A stretch of DNA of 38,205 nucleotides from Spongiibacteraceae bacterium UBA5047. Lineage in GTDB: Bacteria > Pseudomonadota > Gammaproteobacteria > Pseudomonadales > Spongiibacteraceae. Each line of letters begins with the position of its first letter. Positions within the stretch are counted from its first letter, which is position 1. Both the position numbers and the translations under genes were made by a program. Shown piece by piece: positions 1-7,497 of this stretch. The notes beneath the pieces were generated by a model. That model was given only the letters and a program-made list of their open reading frames with translations, was not told the DNA's origin and did not search any database. Where the stretch lies: contig DIBR01000068.1 of assembly GCA_002415025.1 (NCBI GenBank), positions 26,515 to 64,719 of the forward strand, read 5' to 3'.

Positions 1-1308
1 CAGACCATGGCCGAGCAACTGGGTGGAAAGGTCGAGTCCTCCAATGTCCGTGAGTTTGGTTATGCGCGGGTAGCAGTTGCCAGCGCTGGGCGTTTGCTGG
101 CGGATATAGCCGACCACATGGATGACAGCCGCGCCCAGCTGGACGTGTGGATGAGTCACGGGGACAAGGTTTCCCGGTTGCCTGAGGGCTTTGAGGTTAT
201 GGCTGAAACACCGTCGTGTCCCATTGCCGGGATGATGGATGAAAACCGCAACTTCTATGGCGTACAGTTCCACCCTGAAGTCACCCACACCCTGCAGGGC
301 AAGCGCATATTCGAACATTTTCTGCAGGGCATTTGCGGTTGTGACGCACTGTGGACCGCAGAAAATATTATCAATGACGCTATCGAGAGAGTGCAGCAGC
401 AGGTTGGCAGCGGCAAGGTGCTGTTGGGCTTGTCTGGCGGCGTTGACAGCTCGGTGGTGGCGGCGTTATTGCATCGCGCCATTGGCGATCAGCTGACGTG
501 TGTTTTTGTGGATAATGGTCTGTTGCGTAAGGCTGAAGGCGATCAGGTCATGAAAATGTTTGCCGATAATATGGGCGTGAATGTTATTCGAGCCAATGCG
601 GTAGACAATTTTTTGTCGCGGCTTGTGGGGGTTAACGACCCGGAGCAAAAGCGCAAGGTTATCGGCAACACCTTTATCGAAATTTTTGACGAAGAAGCCG
701 AAAAGCTCAAAGACGTGAACTACCTGGCACAGGGTACGATCTACCCGGATGTTATTGAATCCGCTGCGGCTAAAACGGGTAAGGCGCACGTGATCAAGTC
801 GCACCACAATGTCGGCGGCTTGCCCGACGACATGCGTATGGAGCTGGTTGAACCGCTGCGCGAATTGTTCAAGGACGAGGTGCGCAAGATCGGCCTTGAA
901 CTGGGCCTGCCCTACGACATGGTATATCGACACCCCTTTCCCGGCCCCGGCCTCGGTGTGCGTATTCTCGGAGAGGTCAAAAAAGAGTACGCGGACATTC
1001 TGCGTGAAGCGGATGCCATCTTTATTGAAGAGTTGCACAAGGCCGACTGGTACCACAATACCAGCCAGGCTTTTGCCGTATTTTTGCCTGTGAAATCGGT
1101 TGGCGTGGTCGGCGATGCGCGCCGCTACGAATATGTTATTGCCTTGCGTGCCGTTGAAACTATCGATTTCATGACCGCCCGCTGGGCACATTTGCCTTAC
1201 GAGCTGCTCGAGACGGTCTCGAACCGGATCATCAACGAAATTTCCGGCGTATCGCGGGTAACCTACGATGTATCCAGCAAACCGCCGGCGACTATCGAGT
1301 GGGAATGA
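1..1308 (+). CDS. guaA: GMP synthase (glutamine-hydrolysing), 5'-truncated by window edge
   Basis: This enzyme aminates XMP to GMP using glutamine and ATP, the last step of guanine nucleotide synthesis in the cytoplasm. The reading frame is open from base 1, so the true start lies upstream; the ATG at 7 is internal. The first residues (QTMAEQLGG) fall just after where the family has its nucleophilic Cys, which is therefore outside the window. The rest of the amidotransferase domain is present, with the FHPEVTH motif carrying the catalytic His and Glu. Next comes the ATP pyrophosphatase domain with its SGGVDSS loop, then the dimerisation domain with the HPFPGPGLGVR motif and the usual KPPATIEWE end. 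It reads collinearly with E. coli GuaA. Identification is near certain; only the 5' end is missing. Confidence 0.98.
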   Translation, partial: QTMAEQLGGKVESSNVREFGYARVAVASAGRLLADIADHMDDSRAQLDVWMSHGDKVSRLPEGFEVMAETPSCPIAGMMDENRNFYGVQFHPEVTHTLQGKRIFEHFLQGICGCDALWTAENIINDAIERVQQQVGSGKVLLGLSGGVDSSVVAALLHRAIGDQLTCVFVDNGLLRKAEGDQVMKMFADNMGVNVIRANAVDNFLSRLVGVNDPEQKRKVIGNTFIEIFDEEAEKLKDVNYLAQGTIYPDVIESAAAKTGKAHVIKSHHNVGGLPDDMRMELVEPLRELFKDEVRKIGLELGLPYDMVYRHPFPGPGLGVRILGEVKKEYADILREADAIFIEELHKADWYHNTSQAFAVFLPVKSVGVVGDARRYEYVIALRAVETIDFMTARWAHLPYELLETVSNRIINEISGVSRVTYDVSSKPPATIEWE

Positions 1309-1309
1309 G

Positions 1310-1354
1310 GCCTGCGCCGCAGTTCTCCTGTTTGTTATGCGGTTTCCAGCAGGC
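1310..1354 (+). terminator. Imperfect nested hairpin after guaA
   Basis: GCCTGC (1310-1315) pairs with GCAGGC (1349-1354), and inside it CCGCA (1317-1321) pairs with TGCGG (1338-1342). It begins two bases after the guaA stop. No T-run follows, so it is at best a weak terminator or a 3'-end stabilising structure. A second small stem follows at 1429-1443 (GCCCGG, loop ATA, CCGGGC). The rest of 1309-1487 holds nothing I recognise. Confidence 0.25.
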
Positions 1355-1487
1355 ATTGTGCTTATTGCACGAGGCAATGGTTTGCACTTGAGCTCTATCC
1401 CTGATTCACTTTCTCTCTGACAGATTCTGCCCGGATACCGGGCGTTACTGCTAATTGCTAGCGGCCTGCATTAAGGAGAGAGAAAAC

Positions 1488-1679
1488 GTGGAAATCCAAA
1501 TCGGCGGTATTCTGGGCCTGTTGATCCTGATAGCGGATGTCTGGGCTATTCTCAATATCGTGCAATCGCGTGTCGAAACGATCAAAAAACTCCTGTGGAT
1601 TATCCTGATTCTGGTTGTGCCTGCGCTTGGCTTTATTATTTGGTGGCTGGCGGGGCCACGAGAGGGGCGAGCTCAATAG
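1488..1679 (+). CDS. Small PLDc_N-type inner membrane protein
   Basis: This is a 63-residue protein. I chose the GTG at 1488 because AAGGAG at 1473-1478 sits at good spacing; an ATG at 1455 would place that ribosome site inside the gene. It has two hydrophobic segments (about residues 5-22 and 32-52). A short polar stretch lies between them (QSRVETIKK), and a GPREG tail follows. This pattern matches the 'phospholipase D nuclease N-terminal' (PLDc_N) small membrane domain, which despite its name has no nuclease residues. It heads a close-packed series of plus-strand membrane and metabolic genes, with mgtC starting 15 bases after its stop. Its function is unknown; it may be a membrane anchor or an accessory subunit. 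Confidence 0.8.
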   Translation: MEIQIGGILGLLILIADVWAILNIVQSRVETIKKLLWIILILVVPALGFIIWWLAGPREGRAQ

Positions 1680-1694
1680 TCCACGGATTTCCCT

Positions 1695-2180
1695 ATGCTC
1701 GATGTACTCGATATCAGGTGGACGCTGGTTTACCACAACCTTGCTCAGTTGGCGGTGGCCTATATTCTGGCGTTGCCTATTGGTTGGGAGCGTGAGGCAG
1801 AATCGCGCGGCGTTGGGCTTCGTACTTTCCCTTTGGTAGCGGCTGGCTGCTGCGGTTATTTGCTGATCGGGCTGGATGTGCTCAGCGGCTCGGAGGCATA
1901 CGCCCGCCTGATGTATGGTTTGATGAGCGGTATCGGGTTTATTGGCGGCGGTGCGATACTCAAACGAAGTGACAATGTCAGTGGTACGGCTACGGCTGCG
2001 GCGATCTGGACCACGGGCGCCATCGGGGCTGCGGTAGCCTTTCAGCGCTATGAAATAGCCGTTTCGCTCAGTGTTGTCACATTCATCACCTTCCGTTTTG
2101 TAACGCCCATGAAGCGCTTTGCCTCCAGACACCATGGTGACGTACAGAGGATTACCCCGGACAATGACCCACAACAATGA
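1695..2180 (+). CDS. MgtC/SapB family membrane protein
   Basis: The product is 161 residues with about four to five hydrophobic segments. Family signatures are visible: the GWERE motif followed by RGVGLRTFPLVA in the N-terminal half, and GIGFIGGGAIL with the TATAAAIWTTGAIGAA stretch that follows. In pathogens MgtC inhibits the F-type ATPase and supports growth at low magnesium. Environmental homologues of this size usually lack the extra C-terminal ACT-like domain, as here, and are uncharacterised. The ribosome site is weak (ACGGA at about 1683). The 3' end overlaps the next gene by 17 bases, suggesting co-transcription. The family is clear; the biological role is inference. Confidence 0.88.
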   Translation: MLDVLDIRWTLVYHNLAQLAVAYILALPIGWEREAESRGVGLRTFPLVAAGCCGYLLIGLDVLSGSEAYARLMYGLMSGIGFIGGGAILKRSDNVSGTATAAAIWTTGAIGAAVAFQRYEIAVSLSVVTFITFRFVTPMKRFASRHHGDVQRITPDNDPQQ

Positions 2181-3228
2181 AAAGTACAGCCGGGCCGCCA
2201 TAGTTGTATTGGCTTTGCTGGCTGTGCTGTATACCGTTCATGTTGCGCGCGGTGTTTTGCTGCCTATCACGCTGGCTGTGATTTTTGCCTTGCTGCTGGC
2301 ACCGGTTATCAAAATGTTCGAAGCGTGGAAAATTCCGCGGTCGCTCGGTTCCCTGATCGTTATTAGCGGCGGAGTGTTTTTTTTCGCCGGAGGGCTCTAC
2401 CTTCTTTCGTCTTCTGCGCTCGAATGGCTATTGAAGTTGCCTGAAGCGGGCGAGGTTATTAAAAGCCATCTGGTTGAGGTGCAAAAGGATGTTGCCGAGG
2501 TGGACTCGGCGACAAAAAATATAGAAACACTCACAAACCAGGTTGGTGTCTCCTCCGAAAGCGGGCCGACAAAAGTGGTGATCTCCGAACCGGGTTTGCG
2601 CGCAGAACTCTGGATCGGTTTGAGAAACTTCGCCATGTTCGGCGGTTTAAGCGTCATGCTTTTGTTCTTTCTTTTATCGTCGGGTGACTCTCTACTTCGC
2701 CGCTCAATTGAAATCCTGCCTCGCCTTCAGGATAAAAAGCGGGCCGTAAAGCTGGCGCGCCATGCCCAGGACCAGATGTCGCGCTATCTGGTCACAGTCA
2801 CAGCGATGAATGTCGGTGTCGGTGTGGTTACCACGCTGGCACTGTGGGCGATGGGTTTTCCCGACCCGGCACTGTGGGGCACTATCGCGGCTGCGCTGAG
2901 ATTTGTGCCCTACCTGGGCGTGTCGTCAACGGTAATACTGCTGGCCATTGTCGGTGCTGTCAGCTTTGACGAGGTCTGGTTAATAGTCGCCGCTCCGCTG
3001 GGATATTTGCTGTTTGCCTCTGTGGTTGGTCAGGTGTTGGACCCTCTTGTGCACGGTTATCGGTTCCAGCTTAACCCCATTGTTGTATTTGTCTGGATTT
3101 TTTTCTGGGGCTGGCTATGGGGCGCGCCGGGGATTCTGCTCGCTGTGCCGCTGCTAACCTTGTTTCAGGTAATTTGCAGACATTCGAAAACGCTGGCGCC
3201 GGTGGCGCACATGATTGGAGATAGTTGA
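2164..3228 (+). CDS. AI-2E/PerM family transporter-like membrane protein
   Basis: This is a 354-residue multi-pass membrane protein. The open frame extends back to 2119, but the ATG at 2164 gives the usual short polar N-terminus (MTHNNEKYSRAA) before the first membrane segment. An AGAGGA-like ribosome site lies near 2145. Features of the family are paired N-terminal membrane helices, a hydrophilic loop (about residues 95-155), and a C-terminal membrane block with PYLGV, GQVLDPLV and WGWLWGAPGILLAVPLL. Members include the AI-2 exporter TqsA, PerM, and Na+/H+ antiporters, so the substrate cannot be named. The start lies within the mgtC 3' end, and the stop directly abuts the GTG of the amidoligase gene. 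Confidence 0.88.
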   Translation: MTHNNEKYSRAAIVVLALLAVLYTVHVARGVLLPITLAVIFALLLAPVIKMFEAWKIPRSLGSLIVISGGVFFFAGGLYLLSSSALEWLLKLPEAGEVIKSHLVEVQKDVAEVDSATKNIETLTNQVGVSSESGPTKVVISEPGLRAELWIGLRNFAMFGGLSVMLLFFLLSSGDSLLRRSIEILPRLQDKKRAVKLARHAQDQMSRYLVTVTAMNVGVGVVTTLALWAMGFPDPALWGTIAAALRFVPYLGVSSTVILLAIVGAVSFDEVWLIVAAPLGYLLFASVVGQVLDPLVHGYRFQLNPIVVFVWIFFWGWLWGAPGILLAVPLLTLFQVICRHSKTLAPVAHMIGDS

Positions 3229-4248
3229 GTGAGTGCAGCAGACATTGAAGCCTATCGTGCCGGGTTGTGGCCTATGCCGGTACGCACAAAGACCCAGAAA
3301 AGAAAAATGCGACGCATGGGGGTCGAGGTGGAATTTTCCGGTCTGGATATCGAGCGCATTGTTGAGCTGACGCATGATCAACTCGGTGGCGAAGTGGACA
3401 GGGTTTCGGACTACGAAATTTTTGTACGCAATACCGCTGTCGGCGACTTCGGGGTTGAGCTCGATTTTTCCTATTTGAAAAAACTCGGGCGGGAAAAGGA
3501 TCAGGATATCGACGTCGATGATCTCGACAATCTGGCCGAAGGCGTACTGGCTTTGTTCGCCAAGCGGCTCGTGCCCTATGAAATTGTAAGCCCGCCCATG
3601 CCCATGAATGAAGTCTGGCGTATGGAAAGCCTGATGGCGCGTTTGCGTCTGGCAGGTGCCAAAGGTACCCACCATGCGGTAGCCTATGCGTTTGGTTTGC
3701 ACTTGAACCCGGAAATGCCGGACCTGAAGGCGGAGACTATCCTTGCCTATTTGCGCGCCTTTCTGGCGCTGTTTGAGTGGCTCAAAGTGCGCAGCGATGT
3801 CGATTTAAGCCGCAGGGTAACGCCCTATATCGATCCTTTTGACAGCGCATATATAAAACTCGTTCTCGCAGAAGGCTACGCACCGGATATGGATCAGCTC
3901 ATCGATGATTATCTGGAACACAATCCCACCCGCAATCGGGCGCTGGATATGCTGCCCCTGTTTACCCATATTGACGAAGACAGAGTCAGGGCGGTCGTCA
4001 GCGATGATAGGGTCAAGCCGCGGCCAACGCTGCATTACCGGCTGCCCAACTGCCAGATTGATGAATCCGACTGGGGGTTGATTCGCCCCTGGCGAGACTG
4101 GCTTCAGATTGAGGCGCTGGCCTCTGACCCGAGGAGGCTGGATACCGTGTGCCGGGCCTATCGCAAGTATCTGAAAAATCCCGCAGGCGCACTTTTCAAG
4201 GATTGGGGCGCAGCATCGTCACGGTGGTTGTTGCCAGAGCTGTTATGA
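3229..4248 (+). CDS. Putative amidoligase (glutamine synthetase/GCS-like fold)
   Basis: The product is 339 residues. The GTG start follows the previous stop codon directly, with TTGGAG at 3215-3220 as ribosome site. Motifs of the amidoligase family (glutamate-cysteine ligase/glutamine synthetase-like fold) are visible: GVEVEF at residues 31-36, GVELDF at 75-80, EIVSPP at about 118-123, and GLHLNPE at 156-162. These should supply metal- and ATP-binding acids and the substrate pocket. Such enzymes form amide bonds between a carboxylate and an amine; the substrates here are unknown. The last bases overlap the start of a class I amidotransferase-like gene (ATGA). That pairing is known for this family from comparative genomics, and suggests one makes and the other trims or recycles a gamma-glutamyl-type amide. 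Confidence 0.85.
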   Translation: MSAADIEAYRAGLWPMPVRTKTQKRKMRRMGVEVEFSGLDIERIVELTHDQLGGEVDRVSDYEIFVRNTAVGDFGVELDFSYLKKLGREKDQDIDVDDLDNLAEGVLALFAKRLVPYEIVSPPMPMNEVWRMESLMARLRLAGAKGTHHAVAYAFGLHLNPEMPDLKAETILAYLRAFLALFEWLKVRSDVDLSRRVTPYIDPFDSAYIKLVLAEGYAPDMDQLIDDYLEHNPTRNRALDMLPLFTHIDEDRVRAVVSDDRVKPRPTLHYRLPNCQIDESDWGLIRPWRDWLQIEALASDPRRLDTVCRAYRKYLKNPAGALFKDWGAASSRWLLPELL

Positions 4249-4919
4249 ATCGACCGCTCATAGGTGTAACCGGAGGGGATTCACGCTTGCCAATTGCCTG
4301 GTGGTTTATACGCTGGGTACTCCACCGCTGCGGGGTGCAGGCCTGTTACCTGACGCCAAGGAGTCCGCAGCCGCCGGCGGTGCTCGACGGGATTGTGATC
4401 AGCGGCGGCGACGATATTGATCCGGGGCTGTACCTGCCCGACGCGCCGGATACCGCACCGATGGATAGCGCCCGGGACGCTATGGAGATTGACGCCCTGA
4501 AGTCAGCGATCGACAGCGGAATTCCCATACTGGGGATTTGCCGGGGCGCCCAGCTCATGAACGTGGTACTGGGAGGCGCATTACACAGCGATTTGCGCCG
4601 TATTCGCCAGCATACCTCGAACCGCCGCACGCCCTTGCCGCGAAAGACATTGCTGGTCGAACCGGATACGCGCCTGGCCGAGCTGCTGGGAAAGCCGCGT
4701 GTACGGATCAATAGCTTACACCACCAGGCAATTTCCGAAGTGGGGCGGGGGCTTGTTGTCAGTGGCCGGGACCTCGACGGGATTGTTCAGGCCGTTGAAT
4801 ATACCGGAGCCGGGTTTATGCTGGGAGTGCAGTGGCACCCGGAATACTTGCCTTATTTTTCGGTGCAGCGGGCAATTTTTGCGGCGCTTTGCGATGCGGC
4901 GCGGCAACGAACAGCATGA
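4245..4919 (+). CDS. Class I glutamine amidotransferase-like / gamma-glutamyl hydrolase (peptidase C26)
   Basis: This is a 224-residue cytoplasmic protein starting at an ATG that overlaps the amidoligase stop (ATGA). The nucleophile elbow GICRGAQ has Cys99, and the VQWHPEY motif gives His198 and Glu200, so the catalytic triad is complete. SGGDDIDP at 53-60 and SLHHQAI at 157-163 are typical of the PuuD-type gamma-glutamyl-GABA hydrolase branch. Family members cleave gamma-glutamyl amides or donate ammonia from glutamine. No puu genes are nearby, so a true putrescine pathway role is unlikely. Translational coupling to the amidoligase suggests they act on the same compound. I avoid the puuD symbol for that reason. 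The next gene starts in the stop codon again (ATGA). Confidence 0.88.
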   Translation: MNRPLIGVTGGDSRLPIAWWFIRWVLHRCGVQACYLTPRSPQPPAVLDGIVISGGDDIDPGLYLPDAPDTAPMDSARDAMEIDALKSAIDSGIPILGICRGAQLMNVVLGGALHSDLRRIRQHTSNRRTPLPRKTLLVEPDTRLAELLGKPRVRINSLHHQAISEVGRGLVVSGRDLDGIVQAVEYTGAGFMLGVQWHPEYLPYFSVQRAIFAALCDAARQRTA

Positions 4920-5341
4920 GTGCTTATATTGTATTGTTTTGGACCGCGCTGGGCTCGGCGACGATCCTCCCGTTCTATTCCGAGTTTTTGCTGATTGCTT
5001 TATTTGAGCGCGGGCTGGATCCGTTCTGGTTGTGGTTTGCGGCCACGACCGGGAATACCCTGGGTGCCCTGGTGAACTGGGTTATCGGCATGCGCCTGAC
5101 AAAGTACGCTGACCGGCGCTGGTTTCCCTTCAAGGAAAAACATCTGCACCGGGCTCAGGGCTGGTTTCAGAAATACGGGGTTTGGACGTTGCTGCTCTCC
5201 TGGATGCCTGTGGGTGGTGACGCCCTGACCTTTGTGGCGGGAATGATGCGCGTGCGCTTTGGCCTGTTTATGATTCTTGTCAGTATCGGTAAGGGTGTGC
5301 GCTATCTGATCGTTATTGTCGGTTTGTCGACACTTGCGTAA
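4916..5341 (+). CDS. YqaA-like (DedA/SNARE-associated superfamily) membrane protein
   Basis: This is a 141-residue inner membrane protein. The ATG at 4916 overlaps the previous stop (ATGA); longer in-frame versions would run into the upstream gene. It matches E. coli YqaA in length and motifs: an N-terminal S-A-T-x-LP-x-x-SE segment, GNTLGALVNWVIG, and WFQKYGVWTLLLSWMPVGGD, with a glycine- and arginine-containing GKGVRY near the end. DedA relatives take part in membrane lipid homeostasis and undecaprenyl phosphate or phospholipid flipping. Function for YqaA itself is not established. It is the last gene of the close-packed block before tadA, which starts 59 bases later. Confidence 0.85.
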   Translation: MSAYIVLFWTALGSATILPFYSEFLLIALFERGLDPFWLWFAATTGNTLGALVNWVIGMRLTKYADRRWFPFKEKHLHRAQGWFQKYGVWTLLLSWMPVGGDALTFVAGMMRVRFGLFMILVSIGKGVRYLIVIVGLSTLA

Positions 5342-5400
5342 GGCGGGGCCAGGGAGATGAGCGGTCCTGCATCGACGGTTGCCGGCGGGGGAGTAGTAAT

Positions 5401-5868
5401 ATGAGTCACAATGCTGACGATGAACAATGGATGCGCCGCGCCATCGCGCTGGCCCGTGAGGCACAGTCCCGCGGCGAAGTGCCGGTTGGCGCGGTACTGG
5501 TCCGTGACGGAGCCGTTGTGGGAGAGGGCTACAATCAACCCATCGGGAGCTGTGACCCCACAGCCCATGCCGAGCTCGTTGCCTTGCGACAGGCCGCCCG
5601 GCAAGACCGGAACTACCGGCTGCCGGACACAACGCTTTATGTCACCGTTGAGCCTTGTTCCATGTGCGCGGGTGCGTTGGTTCACGCGCGTGTCGCGCGT
5701 CTGGTTTTCGGGGCAAGCGAGCCGCGCGCAGGGGCGGTAGAGAGTCAACTCAGCCTGCTATCGCGGGATTTCTACAACCATCGGGTTGCCGTAACAGGGG
5801 CGGTGCTCGCGGCGGAGTGTGGGCAGTTAATGAAAGATTTTTTTGCCCACAAACGCGCCAAGCGGTAA
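5401..5868 (+). CDS. tadA: tRNA-specific adenosine deaminase
   Basis: TadA converts adenosine 34 to inosine in tRNA-Arg(ACG), allowing wobble reading. The 155-residue product carries the zinc deaminase motifs HAE (His56, catalytic Glu58) and PCSMCAGA (Cys86 and Cys89 as zinc ligands). It also has the N-terminal EVPVGAVLV strand and the C-terminal helix LMKDFFAHKR typical of TadA rather than of free-base or cytidine deaminases. A GGGGGA stretch lies upstream of the ATG. It converges with mltF, with only three bases between the two stop codons. In Pseudomonas tadA also lies between guaA and mltF. The call is very secure. Confidence 0.96.
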   Translation: MSHNADDEQWMRRAIALAREAQSRGEVPVGAVLVRDGAVVGEGYNQPIGSCDPTAHAELVALRQAARQDRNYRLPDTTLYVTVEPCSMCAGALVHARVARLVFGASEPRAGAVESQLSLLSRDFYNHRVAVTGAVLAAECGQLMKDFFAHKRAKR

Positions 5869-5871
5869 CGC

Positions 5872-7302
5872 TTACAGCGCTTTGTAGAAGGGTGCGAGCG
5901 CGGGGGGCAGCAGGTCTTGCGCAACCTTGGGTGGTGGAACCCGGATTTTACTGATCTCGGTCCAGGTCAGCAGGCTGTAATAGTGGCGGATGTTCTGAAC
6001 GTAGTTTACGGCTTCGTCGCCACGGGCAAAGCCGAAGCGGGTGGTGCTGAAGTATTTGCGCTGCCGAAGCAGCGGCAACCTTTCCTTGACGTCTTTCCAG
6101 TGATCCGGGTTGCCACCCTGCTGTTCGGTGAGTGTACGGGCGTCTTCCATGTGCCCGCGGCCGATATTGTAAGCCGCCAACGCAAACCAGCTGCGGTCGG
6201 GCTCGCGAATATCGTCGGATATCAGCTGATACATTTTCTTGAAGTAACGGGCACCGCCGCGCAGACTTTGTCGGGCATCAAAACGATAGTCGACGCCCAT
6301 CTCCTTGGCGGTGTTGCGGGTCAGCATCATCATACCCTTGACCCCGGTGGGCGATACCGCGCGCGGGTTCCAGTAAGACTCCTGATAGCTGATGGCCGCC
6401 AGCAAGCGCCAGTCGATTTCATATTCCAGCGCGACTTGCTCAATCAGGTCTTTATATTCCGGCAGGCGGCTTTCGACATTTTCGACAAAGGTTTGGGAGT
6501 TTATCTGCGTATTGCTTTCATTGTGGCCGTAAAAGCGTTCTACCAGACTGGCGAGTTCACCGGTTTGGCGAATCGTCGCAAAAAAATTGTCCAGCTCCTT
6601 GAGCAGCCGGGTGTTGTCGAGTTTGTTGCCCAGCGCCCAGGCCAGGGCTCCTGGCTCGCCAATGCTAAAGGCCACCCTGAGCTGAGGGTAAAACCCCTTG
6701 TTGGCTATATAGTCGTTGGAATCGATAACGGCGAAATCAATTTCGCCATTTTCCAGTTGCTCCAGTAAATCCGTTGTTTCCAGCTTGGGTGGCGCATCCC
6801 ACGCCAGATCGGGAAATTCTTCGCGCAGGGCGATGAGGGTCTCTTCCTGGCTGCTGTTTTGCATAACCCGCAGATGCTTGCCGAACAGGTCTGGCGTGGC
6901 GTCGGCGTAGGCTTTGCCGCGCCGGTAAATCACAAACTGCCTTACCTTCATGTAGGTTGGGCCGAACTCGAATATTCTGGCGCGCTCAGGTGAGGGGGTG
7001 AGGCTGGCGGCAGCGAGGTCGGCCCGACCTTTTTGCAAGTGTTCGAACAGGTCGTCTATGCCGTAAACCGGCGTTACCTCAAGGTCTACATCCAGGTGAT
7101 TGGCAAACATCTTCGCCAATACGTACTCAAAACCCGTGCCCGAGCCCCGATTTTCGTAGTAAGTGGTGGGGCCGTTGCGGGTGACTATCCGCAATACGCC
7201 TTCACTGTGGATGCGCGCCAGGCTGTCCTGCTCTTCGCAGGCGCTCAGGAGCAGGCCGAAAATCAGCAAGGCGGCTGTTGTGAGGGCGGTTAGGGTTCGC
7301 AC
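5872..7302 (-). CDS. mltF: Membrane-bound lytic murein transglycosylase F
   Basis: MltF cleaves peptidoglycan glycan strands to 1,6-anhydromuropeptides at the outer membrane's inner face. I chose the GTG at 7302 (476 residues) because AGGA lies eight bases before it and it gives a clean lipoprotein signal. That signal is Arg, then a hydrophobic run ending in the lipobox LLSAC with Cys22. An ATG at 7329 would add nine unlikely residues and has no ribosome site. A periplasmic binding protein-like domain (about residues 30-260) precedes the SLT domain, where YQESYWNP supplies catalytic Glu308, followed by SPTGVKGMMMLT and the AAYNIGRGH motif. It converges with tadA and is divergent from purL. 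Confidence 0.94.
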   Translation of the reverse strand: MRTLTALTTAALLIFGLLLSACEEQDSLARIHSEGVLRIVTRNGPTTYYENRGSGTGFEYVLAKMFANHLDVDLEVTPVYGIDDLFEHLQKGRADLAAASLTPSPERARIFEFGPTYMKVRQFVIYRRGKAYADATPDLFGKHLRVMQNSSQEETLIALREEFPDLAWDAPPKLETTDLLEQLENGEIDFAVIDSNDYIANKGFYPQLRVAFSIGEPGALAWALGNKLDNTRLLKELDNFFATIRQTGELASLVERFYGHNESNTQINSQTFVENVESRLPEYKDLIEQVALEYEIDWRLLAAISYQESYWNPRAVSPTGVKGMMMLTRNTAKEMGVDYRFDARQSLRGGARYFKKMYQLISDDIREPDRSWFALAAYNIGRGHMEDARTLTEQQGGNPDHWKDVKERLPLLRQRKYFSTTRFGFARGDEAVNYVQNIRHYYSLLTWTEISKIRVPPPKVAQDLLPPALAPFYKAL

Positions 7303-7441
7303 GGGACATCCTGTTTGGTAAGCCCACATTCTATCGCCAGCGCTATCCGGGGCGCCAGCTCTGCGAGAAAGTGGCAGATTCTGTGCCTGTCATTCAGAAA
7401 TCACGGGTCTCGGGCTACTTTGTAGATAAAAATTCTGCGCC

Positions 7442-7455
7442 AAATCGATTACAAT
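7442..7455 (+). promoter_or_regulatory. Candidate purL -10 region with PurR-box-like core
   Basis: TACAAT at 7450-7455 is a fair -10 hexamer about 43 bases before the purL ATG, but I see no good -35 at normal spacing. Overlapping it, AAATCGATTAC (7442-7452) matches the central AAnCGnTTnC part of the enterobacterial PurR operator, with the outer GC missing. An operator overlapping the -10 would fit repression of a purine gene. The remainder of the mltF-purL gap (7303-7497) shows nothing else. This is suggestive only. Confidence 0.25.
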
Positions 7456-7497
7456 AGCGCGCTTCAATTCGGCTGACTAAAAAGGCGCACCTGCTGC

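Noticed and set aside
466..1377. A 303-codon minus-strand frame opposite guaA
   Set aside because: Antisense to a highly conserved enzyme; no motifs or ribosome site.
5917..6768. A 283-codon plus-strand frame opposite mltF
   Set aside because: Shadow of the transglycosylase gene, whose catalytic domains lie on the minus strand.
7303..7329. An earlier ATG for mltF at 7329
   Set aside because: No ribosome site; it would add an atypical N-terminus before a clean lipoprotein signal starting at GTG 7302.
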